64,000 nt of DNA from Beijerinckiaceae bacterium (GTDB lineage: Bacteria; Pseudomonadota; Alphaproteobacteria; Rhizobiales; Beijerinckiaceae): positions 124,001 to 188,000 of the forward strand of contig JAJPIC010000012.1 in NCBI GenBank assembly GCA_021324915.1. Direction: 5' to 3'. A program made the translations under genes and the position numbers. Position 1 is the stretch's first letter; every line of letters begins with the position of its first letter. The notes below the pieces were generated by a model, which ran no database searches, was not told where the DNA came from, and saw nothing but the letters and a program-made list of their open reading frames with translations. Positions 37,860 to 47,115 of the stretch are shown here, piece after piece.

Positions 37860-38105
37860 TCAGGCTTGGCGCCGCTTGATCAAAAGCAAGCCCATGATCG
37901 CAAGGGCGAGCGAGATGGGAAAATGCAGAAATCCGACCGCCGCGAATTGGACGCCCTGCGACTCGAAAACCGGCTGCGACATGCCGAGCGCGTGCCAATA
38001 GGTCCAAAGGCTTATCGGCTCGAAAGATCCGCCGCCCAGCCAGTGCCAGCAATCAACTCCAACAAGAGCAATCGCAACCATTACGAGCAAAAAACCAGAG
38101 GACAT
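37860..38105 (-). CDS. Small membrane protein (81 aa)
   Basis: There are two membrane helices (residues 4-22 and about 56-76) with a Trp/His-rich loop between them (DCWHWLGGGSFEPISLWTYWHALG) and a basic end (KRRQA). An AAGGAGG ribosome-binding site sits right before the ATG, so it is likely translated. I do not recognise a family. It is upstream of the fucosyltransferase-like gene in the same direction and may be cotranscribed with it. Confidence 0.7.
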   Translation of the reverse strand: MSSGFLLVMVAIALVGVDCWHWLGGGSFEPISLWTYWHALGMSQPVFESQGVQFAAVGFLHFPISLALAIMGLLLIKRRQA

Positions 38106-38640
38106 CTCGCCCTCCTTCTGCCCCTTCCACCCTCGCCCAAAGTCGAGACCGCCGCAGGAATGCGCAATATAAGTTGCACCCTGAACGATATTTCGCCTGT
38201 CCCGCTCGCATTCTCCTTTCCCGACGCGCTGAACTTAGCATCCGCGCCTTGCAAGCGACTTAAGGCGAAGGGTTAAACTCTGTCGGCGGAAATAGGGATT
38301 GCTCAGTAAAGTGCCGCTCTTCGTTCGAGCGGCCGACCGCGATGTCCATACTGGCAGCGGTCGAACGGCAGCCTATTTCCGAATCGGAACTATAGGTTCA
38401 CAAGTGAGAAGCACTATAGCTGGCGGAGACCGTTGTTTCTCCTGTAGAAAAAACATTTCTAAGATAGCATGCTTTTCATCGAGTCGGACTGCCGAGCGCT
38501 TGAAACAGCGCGCTGCAGCATGGAACTCGAGAAAGGCAATAGGTATTGGAGCGCCGCGATATGCGACTCGGGGCGAGGAGCACTTCCCGGCACCTGACCG
38601 GCGTTACGCACATTTTCAGCACCGATGGACGAGCAGGTTC
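38106..38640. other. 535-nt region without a supported gene
   Basis: Open frames here have no start signals and unconvincing products. There is no tRNA-like fold and no clear terminator. The short T/A-richer part around 38390-38465 may contain promoters for the small rightward gene. Confidence 0.5.
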
Positions 38641-38826
38641 ATGTCTAGATTTTCGGACGATCAATTTGGTCGAAGCACCCTCAGCATCAACGAAGCTTTG
38701 CAAGCCGTCGAGGACGCGCTGATTGAACTCGGGTTCGACAATTATGTGTTCGCGACCGAGCGCGGCACCTTCAGATGGCAGACCATCGAGCGGGCCATAA
38801 CGGAAGCCTCTGACCAGTCAGGATAG
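38641..38826 (+). CDS. Small hypothetical protein (61 aa)
   Basis: The ATG at 38641 opens a 61-aa frame, starting MSRFSDDQFGRSTLSINEAL. It has an amphipathic helix (SINEALQAVEDALIELGF) and a second one (WQTIERAITEASDQ). GAGCAGG lies upstream at a suitable distance. The composition looks protein-like, but I recognise no family. The longer in-frame extension upstream does not look coding. Confidence 0.45.
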   Translation: MSRFSDDQFGRSTLSINEALQAVEDALIELGFDNYVFATERGTFRWQTIERAITEASDQSG

Positions 38827-38838
38827 CGCGCCCGCGCT

Positions 38839-39054
38839 TTACCTCTTCGAATTCGACTTGCGGTCCTTGCTCGGCGACCCGACCTCGGTCTCGGGTTGAG
38901 TCATCGAGGGCGGATCGCTTGCCGGAAAAGATTCCTCGAGCGCTTCTTCCAGATCATCTTCGGTGCTCTCGGCCTTCTCAATGGCGCGTTCTTTGCGCTG
39001 CGCCTCGAGTTTCTCCTTTTCGGCCGCCGGCCCGCGCGTGGTCGTCTTCGCCAT
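38839..39054 (-). CDS. Small acidic/charged conserved protein with PASDPPS motif
   Basis: The 71-aa, highly charged protein starts MAKTTTRGPAAEKEKLEAQR. It has a helical Glu/Lys-rich first half and the motif EEALEESFPASDPPSMTQP, which recurs in many short alphaproteobacterial proteins. No function is known. AGGAGG precedes the ATG. It is convergent with the 61-aa gene and divergent from the NTF2-fold gene. Confidence 0.72.
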   Translation of the reverse strand: MAKTTTRGPAAEKEKLEAQRKERAIEKAESTEDDLEEALEESFPASDPPSMTQPETEVGSPSKDRKSNSKR

Positions 39055-39169
39055 CGTTCCCTCCTTCGCCTTTCGCTCTCAATGCGCGAGGGTTAGAATT
39101 GTTTCCGGCCGATCGGAACGGCGCTCTTGTGCTGCTTCCGTTTGGACCAGCCGACATGAACTTCCGCCA

Positions 39170-39574
39170 ATGCAGATCGAGGAGAGCGATGTGACCGAGG
39201 ACGAGCGCGCCATCCGCCAAGTGGTCGAAACTTGGATGTCCGCCAGCAAGGCAGGCGATCTCGCGACCCTACGCGACCTCATGACCGACGACGTCATTTT
39301 CATGGTGCCGGGCCGCCTGCCTTTCGGGAAGGAGGCTTTCGCCGCAGACGGCGCGCAGAGAGCAGACATGAAGATGGACGGAACGGCCGAGATCCTCGAG
39401 CTGCGCGTGTTGCAGGATTGGGCCTTTATTCGCAATCGCATCGACGTCGTCCTGACGCCGCCCGGCGCGGCGCCCATGCGCCACTCGGGATATACGCTGT
39501 CTCTCCTGCGCAAAGACGCCGATGGCCGGTGGCGACTGGCGCGCGACGCCAATCTCGTGACGGCGGAAACCTGA
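39170..39574 (+). CDS. SnoaL/DUF4440-type NTF2-fold protein
   Basis: The 134-aa protein fits the SgcJ/EcaC subfamily of NTF2-like proteins: DERAIRQVVETWMSASKAGDLATLRDLMTDDVIFMVPG at the start, a central IRNRIDVVLTP strand and the end GRWRLARDANLVT. Such domains bind small ligands or act as enzymes of unknown specificity. I start at the ATG at 39170, as the upstream part of the frame is low-quality sequence. Confidence 0.85.
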   Translation: MQIEESDVTEDERAIRQVVETWMSASKAGDLATLRDLMTDDVIFMVPGRLPFGKEAFAADGAQRADMKMDGTAEILELRVLQDWAFIRNRIDVVLTPPGAAPMRHSGYTLSLLRKDADGRWRLARDANLVTAET

Positions 39575-39715
39575 CTTGGTCGCCTGAGCCCAGACAGGGC
39601 TGAAGCCCGCGCGCTATGCCGCCAGCGATCCTGAATTCTCTTATAGAGTCAGAATTTCTTAGAAGACCCGCGGCCCCGCCCCTCCTAAAGCTCGCACGTT
39701 GCCGTGGAGGGAAAA

Positions 39716-41389
39716 ATGTTCAAATCCAAATTCATGAGCCTGTTGAGAGGCGCCGGCATCGCGCTCGGCCTCTCCTGCACATTGACAATAACTGCGACGC
39801 AAGCTTGGGCCAATGCCTATCTCATTCAAACGAACAAGGGGCCGGTGCAAGGTTTCCTCACCAATGGGATCGCGGAATTTCTCGGCATTCCCTATGCCGC
39901 GCCCCCGCTCGGTAATCTACGCTGGCGTCCGCCGCAAGCGCATCAGGCCTGGACCAACGTCCTGCAAGCCAAGGCATTCGGTCCTGAATGCGCACAGATC
40001 CAGCTCCTCGGGGTCTTCGCAGGCCCGGCGAACAACAACGAAGATTGTCTCTACCTCAACATCTTCTCGCCGAATGTAAGCTCGAAGGCCAACCTACCCG
40101 TCATCTTCTGGATCCACGGTGGCGGCAATATCGATGGGGCGAGCAATGGCTATGACGGCACGAAGCTCGCGACCCAGGGCCACGTCGTCGTCGTGACCAT
40201 CAATTATCGGCTCGGCCTCCTCGGCTGGCTCGCAAATCCGGCGCTCGATGCCGAAGGCCACCTCTTCGGCAATTACGGCCTGCTCGATCAGCAGTTCGCC
40301 ATCAAATGGGTGAAGCAGAATATCCGGGCCTTCGGCGGCAATCCGAACAATATCACCGTCGGCGGACAATCTGCCGGCTCGCTCGACACGCAGGCGAATA
40401 TGGTTTCGCCGCAGGTGTCGGCCGGGTTCTTCCAACATGCGATCTTTGAAAGCGGCGTGCAGGAACCGGCGCCGCTCGACTTCGCCGAACAGCACGGAAC
40501 GGCTTTCGCGCTCGCGGCAGGTTGCGGCGCGGGCGCGACGCCCGCGGTTGCCAAATGCCTTCGCAACCTGACGGCCGCGCAGATCATGAACCTGCAGAAC
40601 ACGGGCAATTACGCGACCCAGAACGGCGTCATCGGCGACGGCCAAGTCCTGCCGCCGAGTTTCGCAGACGCTTATAAGAGCGGCAATTTCCTCCAGATTC
40701 CCGTCATCAGCGGCATGACGCACGATGAGGGCGCCTTCGGTCTGGCCGTGACCGAATATTCGGAAAATCCGCGCGTGCCGTTCTCGGCGACGGATTACGA
40801 CAACATCGTCATGAGCACGTTTAGCGGCAATGCGGGTCCGGCCGGCTCGCCGCCACCCTATCCCGCCGGTACTCCCAAGAAGGTAATGCAGCTCTATCCG
40901 CTCGCCTCCTATCCGACACCGCAGCTTGCCTTGACGGCGATCGAGACGGACGGGGCCGTTTTCTTCGAATGCCCGCAGCGCCAGATCAACCGGTTGATCG
41001 CCGCCAAAGTGCCTCTCTACGCCTATAGGTTCGACGATCAGACGGCGCCCTTCTACTTCCCGAAAATGCCGGGGTTCGTGTCGCTCGCCTACCACACGGC
41101 CGATATTCAATATCTTTTCCCGCTCTGGCACGGCGGCCCGCAAGGCATTCCGCATCCTCTGAACAAGGCACAGACGCAACTTTCCGACGAGCTCGTTGCG
41201 GCCTGGACCAACTTCGCCTGGACCGGCAATCCGAACGGACAGGGAAACAGCCCTTGGCCGCGCTACCAGCTCGGCGCGACCAATTCCTATTGGCTGTCGG
41301 AGAATATTCCGCAGCTGTCCCTCATCACGGATGCCCAGTTCTACAACACGCATAAATGCAGCTTCTGGGACACGGTCACCAACTACTGA
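39716..41389 (+). CDS. Secreted type-B carboxylesterase
   Basis: The 557-aa alpha/beta hydrolase of the carboxylesterase/cholinesterase (PF00135) family has a signal peptide (about residues 1-33, ending AWANA). It also has GIPYAAPPLGNLRWRPP, NEDCLYLNIFSP, the oxyanion loop WIHGGG, the nucleophile motif GGQSAGS (Ser219) and the catalytic His in AYHTADIQYLF. It probably hydrolyses carboxylic esters in the periplasm or medium. GGAGGGA lies before the ATG at 39716; an in-frame ATG 12 nt upstream overlaps that site. A strong terminator follows. Confidence 0.95.
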   Translation: MFKSKFMSLLRGAGIALGLSCTLTITATQAWANAYLIQTNKGPVQGFLTNGIAEFLGIPYAAPPLGNLRWRPPQAHQAWTNVLQAKAFGPECAQIQLLGVFAGPANNNEDCLYLNIFSPNVSSKANLPVIFWIHGGGNIDGASNGYDGTKLATQGHVVVVTINYRLGLLGWLANPALDAEGHLFGNYGLLDQQFAIKWVKQNIRAFGGNPNNITVGGQSAGSLDTQANMVSPQVSAGFFQHAIFESGVQEPAPLDFAEQHGTAFALAAGCGAGATPAVAKCLRNLTAAQIMNLQNTGNYATQNGVIGDGQVLPPSFADAYKSGNFLQIPVISGMTHDEGAFGLAVTEYSENPRVPFSATDYDNIVMSTFSGNAGPAGSPPPYPAGTPKKVMQLYPLASYPTPQLALTAIETDGAVFFECPQRQINRLIAAKVPLYAYRFDDQTAPFYFPKMPGFVSLAYHTADIQYLFPLWHGGPQGIPHPLNKAQTQLSDELVAAWTNFAWTGNPNGQGNSPWPRYQLGATNSYWLSENIPQLSLITDAQFYNTHKCSFWDTVTNY

Positions 41390-41410
41390 CCGGCGCCCAA
41401 AGCGGGTCGA

Positions 41411-41441
41411 AAGCGGCAGTCTCGGCTGCCGCTTCTTTTTT
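41411..41441 (+). terminator. Rho-independent terminator after the esterase gene
   Basis: A perfect 9-bp stem (AAGCGGCAG / CTGCCGCTT, 41411-41419 and 41426-41434) with a 6-nt loop is followed by C and six T (41436-41441). Confidence 0.9.
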
Positions 41442-41521
41442 GGCGTTCGGCTACCGGCCGCGGAATGAACCTATCCGCCGCCCGGCGCGACCAAGAAGAA
41501 GAAGCTCAAGGGAGCGCCGCC

Positions 41522-41686
41522 ATGGACATCAATATCGTGCTTTTTCTGGCCTGTGCCCCGCTTTGGCTGCTCGCGGCGATAGCGGCGGGATTTCTCAGCC
41601 TAGGCATCGTCGTTGCGAGCGAAGCGAAGCAATCCAGGCGAAGCACAGAACTCTTGTTTGCTTCGTCGCTGCGCTCCTCGCAATGA
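41522..41686 (+). CDS. Possible small membrane protein ending inside a repeat
   Basis: The 54-aa frame from ATG 41522 (GGAG upstream) begins MDINIVLFLACAPLWLLAAI and continues as one hydrophobic helix. Its last 25 or so codons are read from the palindromic repeat at 41609-41687, so the natural C-terminus may have been replaced. I am not sure it is a gene. Confidence 0.35.
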   Translation: MDINIVLFLACAPLWLLAAIAAGFLSLGIVVASEAKQSRRSTELLFASSLRSSQ

Positions 41687-41687
41687 C
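41609..41687. repeat. 79-bp palindromic repeat (GCGAGCGAAGCGAAGCAA type)
   Basis: The arms, starting GTCGTTGCGAGCGAAGCGAA and ending CTCGCAATGAC, are complementary over about 25 nt with few mismatches, giving a long hairpin. This is the widespread alphaproteobacterial GTCATTGCGAGCGAAGCGAAGCAA repeat type. It lies between convergent genes, so it may work as a bidirectional transcript end. A weaker relative is at about 53925-53960. Confidence 0.75.
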
Positions 41688-41696
41688 GCCCCGACT

Positions 41697-42458
41697 TCAC
41701 GTCTTCAGCCGATAGCCGGTCTTGAAGATCCAGGTGATGATCGCAAGGCACACGCAGAGGAAGACGAGCGTCATGCCGAGGCTGATCGCGATATTCACGT
41801 CCGAAATGCCGTAAAAGCTCCAGCGAAAGCCGCTGATGAGGTAAACGACCGGATTGAACAAAGTGACGTCGCGCCAAAGCGGCGGCAGCATGTGGATCGA
41901 ATAGAAACTGCCGCCCAAAAAGGTGAGCGGCGTCACGATGAGAAGCGGGATCAATTGCAGTTTCTCGAAACTATCGGCCCAGATGCCGATGACGAAGCCG
42001 AACATGCTGAAAGTGACGGCGGTCAGCAGCAGGAAGCCGATCATCCAGAGCGGATGGATGACGCGAATGTCGACGAAGAGCGCCGCTGTCGCAAGCGTAA
42101 TCAATCCGAGGACAATGGATTTGGTCGCCGCCGCGCCGACATAGGCGATCACGATTTCGATTGCCGAGACAGGGGCCGACAGGATTTCGTAGATCGTGCC
42201 GACGAACCGCGGGAAATAGATCCCGAAAGACGCATTCGAAATGCTCTGGGTGAGCAGGTTCAGCATGATGAGCCCCGGCACGATGAATGCGCCATAGCTC
42301 ACCCCGCTCACATGCGAGATGCGCGAGCCGATCGCCGAGCCGAAGACGATGAAATAGAGCGCGGTCGAGAGCACGGGCGAGACGACGCTCTGCAGGAGCG
42401 TGCGCCGCGTGCGCGCCATTTCATATTGATAGATCGCGCGGATCGCCTGAACGTTCAT
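41697..42458 (-). CDS. ABC-2 type exporter permease
   Basis: The 253-aa protein has six membrane segments and the ABC-2/NodJ-like pattern ([69 protein letters not shown]...[14 protein letters not shown]). It matches the YadH family permeases paired with YadG-like ATPases. It overlaps the upstream ATPase gene by 4 nt, so both form one exporter. The substrate is unknown. Confidence 0.93.
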   Translation of the reverse strand: MNVQAIRAIYQYEMARTRRTLLQSVVSPVLSTALYFIVFGSAIGSRISHVSGVSYGAFIVPGLIMLNLLTQSISNASFGIYFPRFVGTIYEILSAPVSAIEIVIAYVGAAATKSIVLGLITLATAALFVDIRVIHPLWMIGFLLLTAVTFSMFGFVIGIWADSFEKLQLIPLLIVTPLTFLGGSFYSIHMLPPLWRDVTLFNPVVYLISGFRWSFYGISDVNIAISLGMTLVFLCVCLAIITWIFKTGYRLKT

Positions 42459-43378
42459 GGCGCCCTCCGGATGAGGCTGACGAATATATCCTCGAGCGAA
42501 CTTTCCTCGGTGCGCAGGTCCTTGACCTCAACGCCTGCCTTGACGAGGTCGATGAGCAGCGCGGCGACGCCGCCGTGCTCGCTATTGTCGTAATGATAGA
42601 CGAGCTCACGTTTGTCGGGCGACAAGGTGAGCGGATAGGCCGAGAGCGTCGCTGGAATCTCTTCGATCGGCGCCGCCAGGATGAGCGTAAGGCGCTTCTT
42701 GCCGAGCTTCAACATCAATTCTTTCTTGTCCTCGACCAGGATCAATTCGCCCTTGTCGATCACCCCGACCCGGTCGGCCATTTCCTCGGCTTCTTCCAGA
42801 TAATGAGTGGTGAGGATGATGGTGGTGCCGGCATCGCGCAGCCGGCGCACCAATTGCCACATGTCGCGGCGCAGTTCGACGTCGACGCCGGCCGTCGGCT
42901 CGTCGAGGAAGAGAATCTGCGGCTCGTGGGAAAGCGCCTTGGCGATCATCAGCCGGCGCTTCATGCCGCCCGAGAGCTTGCGGACCTGAACGTCCTTCTT
43001 TTCCCAGAGCGAGAGCTCGCGCAGGATCTTCTCGATATAGGCAGGGTTCGGCTTCTTGCCGAAAAGACCGCGGCTGAGGCTCACCGTCGCCCAGACGCTC
43101 TCGAAGAAATCGATGGTGAGCTCCTGCGGCACGAGGCCGATGAGCGAACGCGCCGCGCGATATTCGCGCTCGATATCATGGCCGTCGGCGGTGATTTTCC
43201 CGGCGCTTGGCGTGACGATGCCGCAGATGATGCTGATCAGCGTCGTCTTGCCGGCGCCGTTGCGGCCGAGGAGCGCAAAGATCTCCCCGCGGCGTATGTC
43301 GAGCGAGACGTCGCGCAGCGCCACCTGGCCGCCGGCATAGGTTTTGGAAACGTGACTGACGTGAATGATCGGGAGCAT
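42455..43378 (-). CDS. ABC transporter ATP-binding protein (ABC-2 exporter)
   Basis: The 307-aa ATPase has Walker [13 protein letters not shown]-loop LVPQE, signature LSGGMKRRL, Walker [13 protein letters not shown] and H-loop [12 protein letters not shown]-terminal extension of about 80 residues is typical of YadG-type exporters. I use the ATG at 43378; an upstream TTG at 43402 is possible. It pairs with the permease gene downstream by a 4-nt overlap. Which compound it exports cannot be told. Confidence 0.95.
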   Translation of the reverse strand: MLPIIHVSHVSKTYAGGQVALRDVSLDIRRGEIFALLGRNGAGKTTLISIICGIVTPSAGKITADGHDIEREYRAARSLIGLVPQELTIDFFESVWATVSLSRGLFGKKPNPAYIEKILRELSLWEKKDVQVRKLSGGMKRRLMIAKALSHEPQILFLDEPTAGVDVELRRDMWQLVRRLRDAGTTIILTTHYLEEAEEMADRVGVIDKGELILVEDKKELMLKLGKKRLTLILAAPIEEIPATLSAYPLTLSPDKRELVYHYDNSEHGGVAALLIDLVKAGVEVKDLRTEESSLEDIFVSLIRRAP

Positions 43379-43402
43379 TGTGATGGCACGGTTGGTCCGC
43401 AA

Positions 43403-43612
43403 TCACCGCCAAATCCGCTGGAAGTGGTAGCGATCGCGAATATTGGCGTCGAAATAGCGTCCGGCCGAAGGCGCCGCAAGCAGGTCTTCGTAGACCTGAG
43501 CCGGAACTTCGAAATAGACGTATTTGCCGCCGCTCTTGAATGTTATGGTGAGTTGCCGCGATCTGCGATCATAGGTGACGAAAGACATCGCCGACGAACT
43601 GATCGCGGGCAT
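43403..43612 (-). CDS. KTSC-domain small protein
   Basis: The 69-aa protein is almost all one KTSC domain: SSAMSFVTYDRRSRQLTITFKSGGKYVYFEVPAQVYEDLLAAPSAGRYFDANIRDRYHF. This domain occurs alone or at the C-terminus of some lysyl-tRNA synthetases, possibly binding nucleic acid. It lies 24 nt upstream of the ABC ATPase gene in the same direction. Confidence 0.85.
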   Translation of the reverse strand: MPAISSSAMSFVTYDRRSRQLTITFKSGGKYVYFEVPAQVYEDLLAAPSAGRYFDANIRDRYHFQRIWR

Positions 43613-43642
43613 GAAGCCCCTTCTGCTCTTGTGCTGGCTTGC

Positions 43643-44188
43643 CTACTCCTGGCCTTGTTGCGCCGGTCCCGCGAGCTTGTCGTAATATTTGGTGACAAGC
43701 GCAATATTGCCGGGAAGAGCGGCCGGCGGCGGAGACTTGAGCTGCAGATGCAGTTCGTCGAGCGCTTCCTTCTTGTCTTCCGGTTTCATGCTTCTGTCGC
43801 CCTCGACCGCGTTGATCTGAAGCCTGATCGCAGCTTCCGCCCCGATGTATCTCTTGGTCTGCGGATCGAATCCGGCCATCACCAAGCTGATCGTGCCCGC
43901 AACTGCGCTGAAATCGGCGTAATTGGCAAAGCCGTGCTTCTTCGCGGCATCGTCGAGCGCGGCCAAGATTTTGGGATCCGGCTGCTGGGCGCCTTGCGGC
44001 ACTTTTTCCAGGATCGCATTGATATCCTCCTGCGCCGCAATGAAATTCTGGATCTGCTGGTCGGTGAGCGCGACTTGCTTCTCCGTTGGCGCTTGCGCGG
44101 ATTCCTGCGCCAGCGCGAAACCGCCGAGCGGAGCGATCGATGTGCCGAGCGCAAGGCTCAGTGCCAATGCGAAAGATGAAAGGCGCAT
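43643..44188 (-). CDS. Exported alpha-helical protein (DUF4168-like)
   Basis: The 181-aa protein has a signal peptide (about 1-27, ending FALAQE). A helical mature part follows (LTDQQIQNFIAAQEDINAILEKVPQ ... KILAALDDAAKKHGFANYADFSAVAGTISLVMAGFDPQTKRYIG). The pattern of an FxxAxxxI helix followed by a GFxxYxDF segment resembles DUF4168 proteins, but I am not certain. Function unknown; periplasmic. Confidence 0.72.
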   Translation of the reverse strand: MRLSSFALALSLALGTSIAPLGGFALAQESAQAPTEKQVALTDQQIQNFIAAQEDINAILEKVPQGAQQPDPKILAALDDAAKKHGFANYADFSAVAGTISLVMAGFDPQTKRYIGAEAAIRLQINAVEGDRSMKPEDKKEALDELHLQLKSPPPAALPGNIALVTKYYDKLAGPAQQGQE

Positions 44189-44284
44189 AACGTCTCCTTT
44201 CGGGCTTGAGATCGGACAGATTAGCGCTGAACGGTGCCAGAATCTTGACAGAAACGACCGGGTTTCCGTGGCCGCGGTTTGGCT

Positions 44285-46789
44285 CTAGGCCCCTGGCATA
44301 GCAGAGTTTTTGACGGCCTCGATGAGCTGTTTCAAGGTGAAGGGCTTCGGCAGGAAGCCGAAATCCTCCCCCTCCGGCAGGTTCTTGGCGAAGGCATCTT
44401 CCGCATAGCCCGAGACGAAGATCACCTTCGCTTGGATGCCGCGCTTGCGCAATTCGCCGAACATGGTCGGTCCATCCATTTCCGGCATGACGACGTCGGA
44501 GACGATCAAGTCGATCTTCGGATTGTTTTCGGCGATTTCGAGCGCTTCGGCGCCGTTCGCCGCTTCGAGCACGCTATAGCCGCGCGCCGCGAGCGCCCGC
44601 GCTCCGAAGGCACGCACCGCCTCTTCATCCTCGACGAGAAGAATTGTGCCGTGCCCGGTGAGATCGGCAGCCGCTTTTTTGGCCGGCTCCTTGCGCGTCT
44701 CTTCCTCCCCCGCCACCGCAACATAGCGCGGCAGAAGAATGCGGAACGTCGTGCCCCGTCCGACGGTCGAGTCGCAGAAGACGAAGCCGCCGGTCTGCTT
44801 GACGATGCCATAGACCATTGCGAGGCCGAGCCCCGTGCCTTTGCCGACTTCCTTCGTCGTGAAGAAGGGCTCGAAGATCTTGTCTTTCACCTCCGGCGGA
44901 ATGCCATGCCCCGTATCTTCGACCTCGACCATCACGTAATCGGCCGCCTGCAGCGCCTCTTCGCCGAGCTTGGCGCAATCGGCCGCGTTGAGGTTCTGCG
45001 TGCGCAGCTCGATCCGGCCGCCATTCGGCATGGCGTCGCGCGCATTGACGATGAGATTGATGATGACCTGCTCGAACTGGTTGACATCGGCCTTGACGAG
45101 CCAGAGATCGCGCCCATGGCGCAGATCGAGGCCGATCTTCTCGCCGACGAGCCGGCGCAGCAGCATCTGCAATTCGGAAAGCACGTCGCCGAGTTGCAGG
45201 ACCTCGGGCCGCAAGGTCTGGCGCCGCGAAAAAGCCAGCAATTGGCGGACCAATCCTGCCGCACGATTGGCGTTCTGCTTGATCTGCATAATGTCCTGGA
45301 AGGACGGATCGGTCGGCCGATGATTGGCGAGCAGCAGGTCGGAATAGCCGATGATGGCGGTCAGCACATTGTTGAAGTCATGCGCAATGCCGCCGGCGAG
45401 CTGGCCGATCGCCTGCATCTTTTGCGATTGGGCGAAATTCTCCTTCAGCGTGCGCAATTCGGTTGTGTCGAGCGCATAGATCGTCGCGCCTGACCCATCC
45501 GCCTCGTCGGCCGGCGAGATCAGGAGACGGGCCGAGCGGCCCTTCTCGCCGGCGAGACCCAAATCGACCGGCGGCAGATCGCTCTTCGATTCGGCGGCGG
45601 CTGCGATCGAAGCGGCGAGCGCGCCGCGGTCCGCTTCGGGCACGCCTGCCAGAATGTTGCGTGCATCGGCCCCCTTCAGCGCTTCCGGCATCAATTTGGC
45701 GAAGGCGGCGTTCGAACGCTTGATCCGTCCCGTCTTGTCGACAATGGCCAAGGCCATCGGCGCGGCATTGAAGACGCGGGCAAAGCGCACTTCGGCGGCA
45801 CGCAGGTCCTCGGCAGGCTCCTCGCCGGGCGCTCGGTTGAAGACCAGCGTGCGCGAAGGACCCGGCAGTCCATCCTGGCCGAAAGCAACGCGATGCAGCA
45901 GGCGCACCGGCAGGCTCTGCCCGTTGCGGCGCTTCAAATCCATGTCGAACTGCTCGGTCACGACGTCGCCCGGCGCGCCGGCGAGGCTCGACAGGAGAAC
46001 GGCGCCGCCGCCGGCAATGAAATCGCCGAGTTCCAATCCGCCGGAGCCGACCTGCGCGAGGTCATAATCGAGCCAGCCGGCAAGCGTGGCATTCATGTAG
46101 GAGACGGCGCCCGAAGCATCGCAGGAGAAGAAGCCGGCCGGCGCGTGGTCGAGAAAGTCGATGGCGTGCTGTAGTTCCTGGAAGACGTTCTCGTGCCGCT
46201 CGCGCTCGCGGGTCACATCGGCCACCGACCAGAGCGTTGCACGTTTCGCGCCGGCATAATTCAGCGGCCGCACCCGGATCCGATACCAGCCGACCTCGGC
46301 ATCGCCGCTGAGCGGCGGAGAGATGCGCAATTCCTCGGTATTGCGCTTGCCATCGCGTGCAGCTTGCGCGAGCCGATAGACCGCTTCCGAGACATCGGCA
46401 GGCCCGGAAAAGAGCCGCTCCACTGTTTTCAGCCGGCTGGCGTCGCTTGCGCCCGAGAGGCGCATATAAGATTCGTTCGCGTAGAGGATCTTGCCCTCCG
46501 CGTCGCTGACGATGAGCCCCTCGGGCCCGCTGTCGCAGACGAGCTTGGTCAGATCATTGCGCAGCGCTTGACCGGAAAATTGCAGGAAGCCGACCGCATA
46601 GCCGAAGAGGCCGAAAATTCCGACAACCGCCAGCAGCGCCAGAAGAACGATGACCAAAGTGCCTGCCGTCTCTTTGGGCAGGATCGAGATGGCGATGACG
46701 GGCGCAACGAGACAAGCGGCGAAGAGCAGGACGAGGCCTGGGCTGCCGGCACGCTCGGTACGATCGAAAGCAAGCGGCTGGTCAGTCAT
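44285..46789 (-). CDS. cckA: Cell-cycle hybrid histidine kinase CckA
   Basis: CckA phosphorylates ChpT, which passes phosphate to CtrA and CpdR. The 834-aa protein has two N-terminal membrane helices (about 17-36 and 42-66), PAS domains (about 85-195, 205-320 and 335-445), a HisKA domain with phospho-acceptor His470 in [22 protein letters not shown], HATPase motifs ([28 protein letters not shown]), and a receiver domain with phospho-acceptor Asp765 ([13 protein letters not shown]). The domain order and [11 protein letters not shown]-box are those of alphaproteobacterial CckA. The ATG at 46789 is backed by GGAGAGAGG. Confidence 0.93.
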   Translation of the reverse strand: MTDQPLAFDRTERAGSPGLVLLFAACLVAPVIAISILPKETAGTLVIVLLALLAVVGIFGLFGYAVGFLQFSGQALRNDLTKLVCDSGPEGLIVSDAEGKILYANESYMRLSGASDASRLKTVERLFSGPADVSEAVYRLAQAARDGKRNTEELRISPPLSGDAEVGWYRIRVRPLNYAGAKRATLWSVADVTRERERHENVFQELQHAIDFLDHAPAGFFSCDASGAVSYMNATLAGWLDYDLAQVGSGGLELGDFIAGGGAVLLSSLAGAPGDVVTEQFDMDLKRRNGQSLPVRLLHRVAFGQDGLPGPSRTLVFNRAPGEEPAEDLRAAEVRFARVFNAAPMALAIVDKTGRIKRSNAAFAKLMPEALKGADARNILAGVPEADRGALAASIAAAAESKSDLPPVDLGLAGEKGRSARLLISPADEADGSGATIYALDTTELRTLKENFAQSQKMQAIGQLAGGIAHDFNNVLTAIIGYSDLLLANHRPTDPSFQDIMQIKQNANRAAGLVRQLLAFSRRQTLRPEVLQLGDVLSELQMLLRRLVGEKIGLDLRHGRDLWLVKADVNQFEQVIINLIVNARDAMPNGGRIELRTQNLNAADCAKLGEEALQAADYVMVEVEDTGHGIPPEVKDKIFEPFFTTKEVGKGTGLGLAMVYGIVKQTGGFVFCDSTVGRGTTFRILLPRYVAVAGEEETRKEPAKKAAADLTGHGTILLVEDEEAVRAFGARALAARGYSVLEAANGAEALEIAENNPKIDLIVSDVVMPEMDGPTMFGELRKRGIQAKVIFVSGYAEDAFAKNLPEGEDFGFLPKPFTLKQLIEAVKNSAMPGA

Positions 46790-46913
46790 TGCCTCTCTCC
46801 GATTCGCCAGCATGAGCCGCGGGGCGCACCATTGCAATCGGGCGAACCCATTTTCCGTCCGTCATGGCTCGGTGCGAATTCTCGTGCCGGTGGCGCACCG
46901 GTGGCAAAAGATG

Positions 46914-46928
46914 TTAACCATCTATTAA
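46914..46928. promoter_or_regulatory. CtrA-type binding site between cckA and the fliO-like gene
   Basis: TTAA (46914-46917), seven bases and TTAA (46925-46928) form an exact TTAA-N7-TTAA. The first half continues as TTAACCAT, the classical CtrA half-site. It lies 125 nt upstream of cckA and 188 nt upstream of the divergent FliO-like gene. In a GC-rich region, two such motifs at the right spacing are unlikely by chance. Confidence 0.65.
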
Positions 46929-47115
46929 CCCTTACCCGGCACCAGCGGTCGAGTCGTGTTAGGCTGGTAAAAGCAGGGAAAGGAACCCTAAAAGGTTGCG
47001 CTGGTTTGGCTTGTCAAAATGCTCTAGATCAAGAGCTTAGGGCGCATTCCTGACGCATGCCGGACGCGGGTTGGCCCTTTCGGGTAGATCTTCATAAGAA
47101 TCAAGCGAGTGTTCC

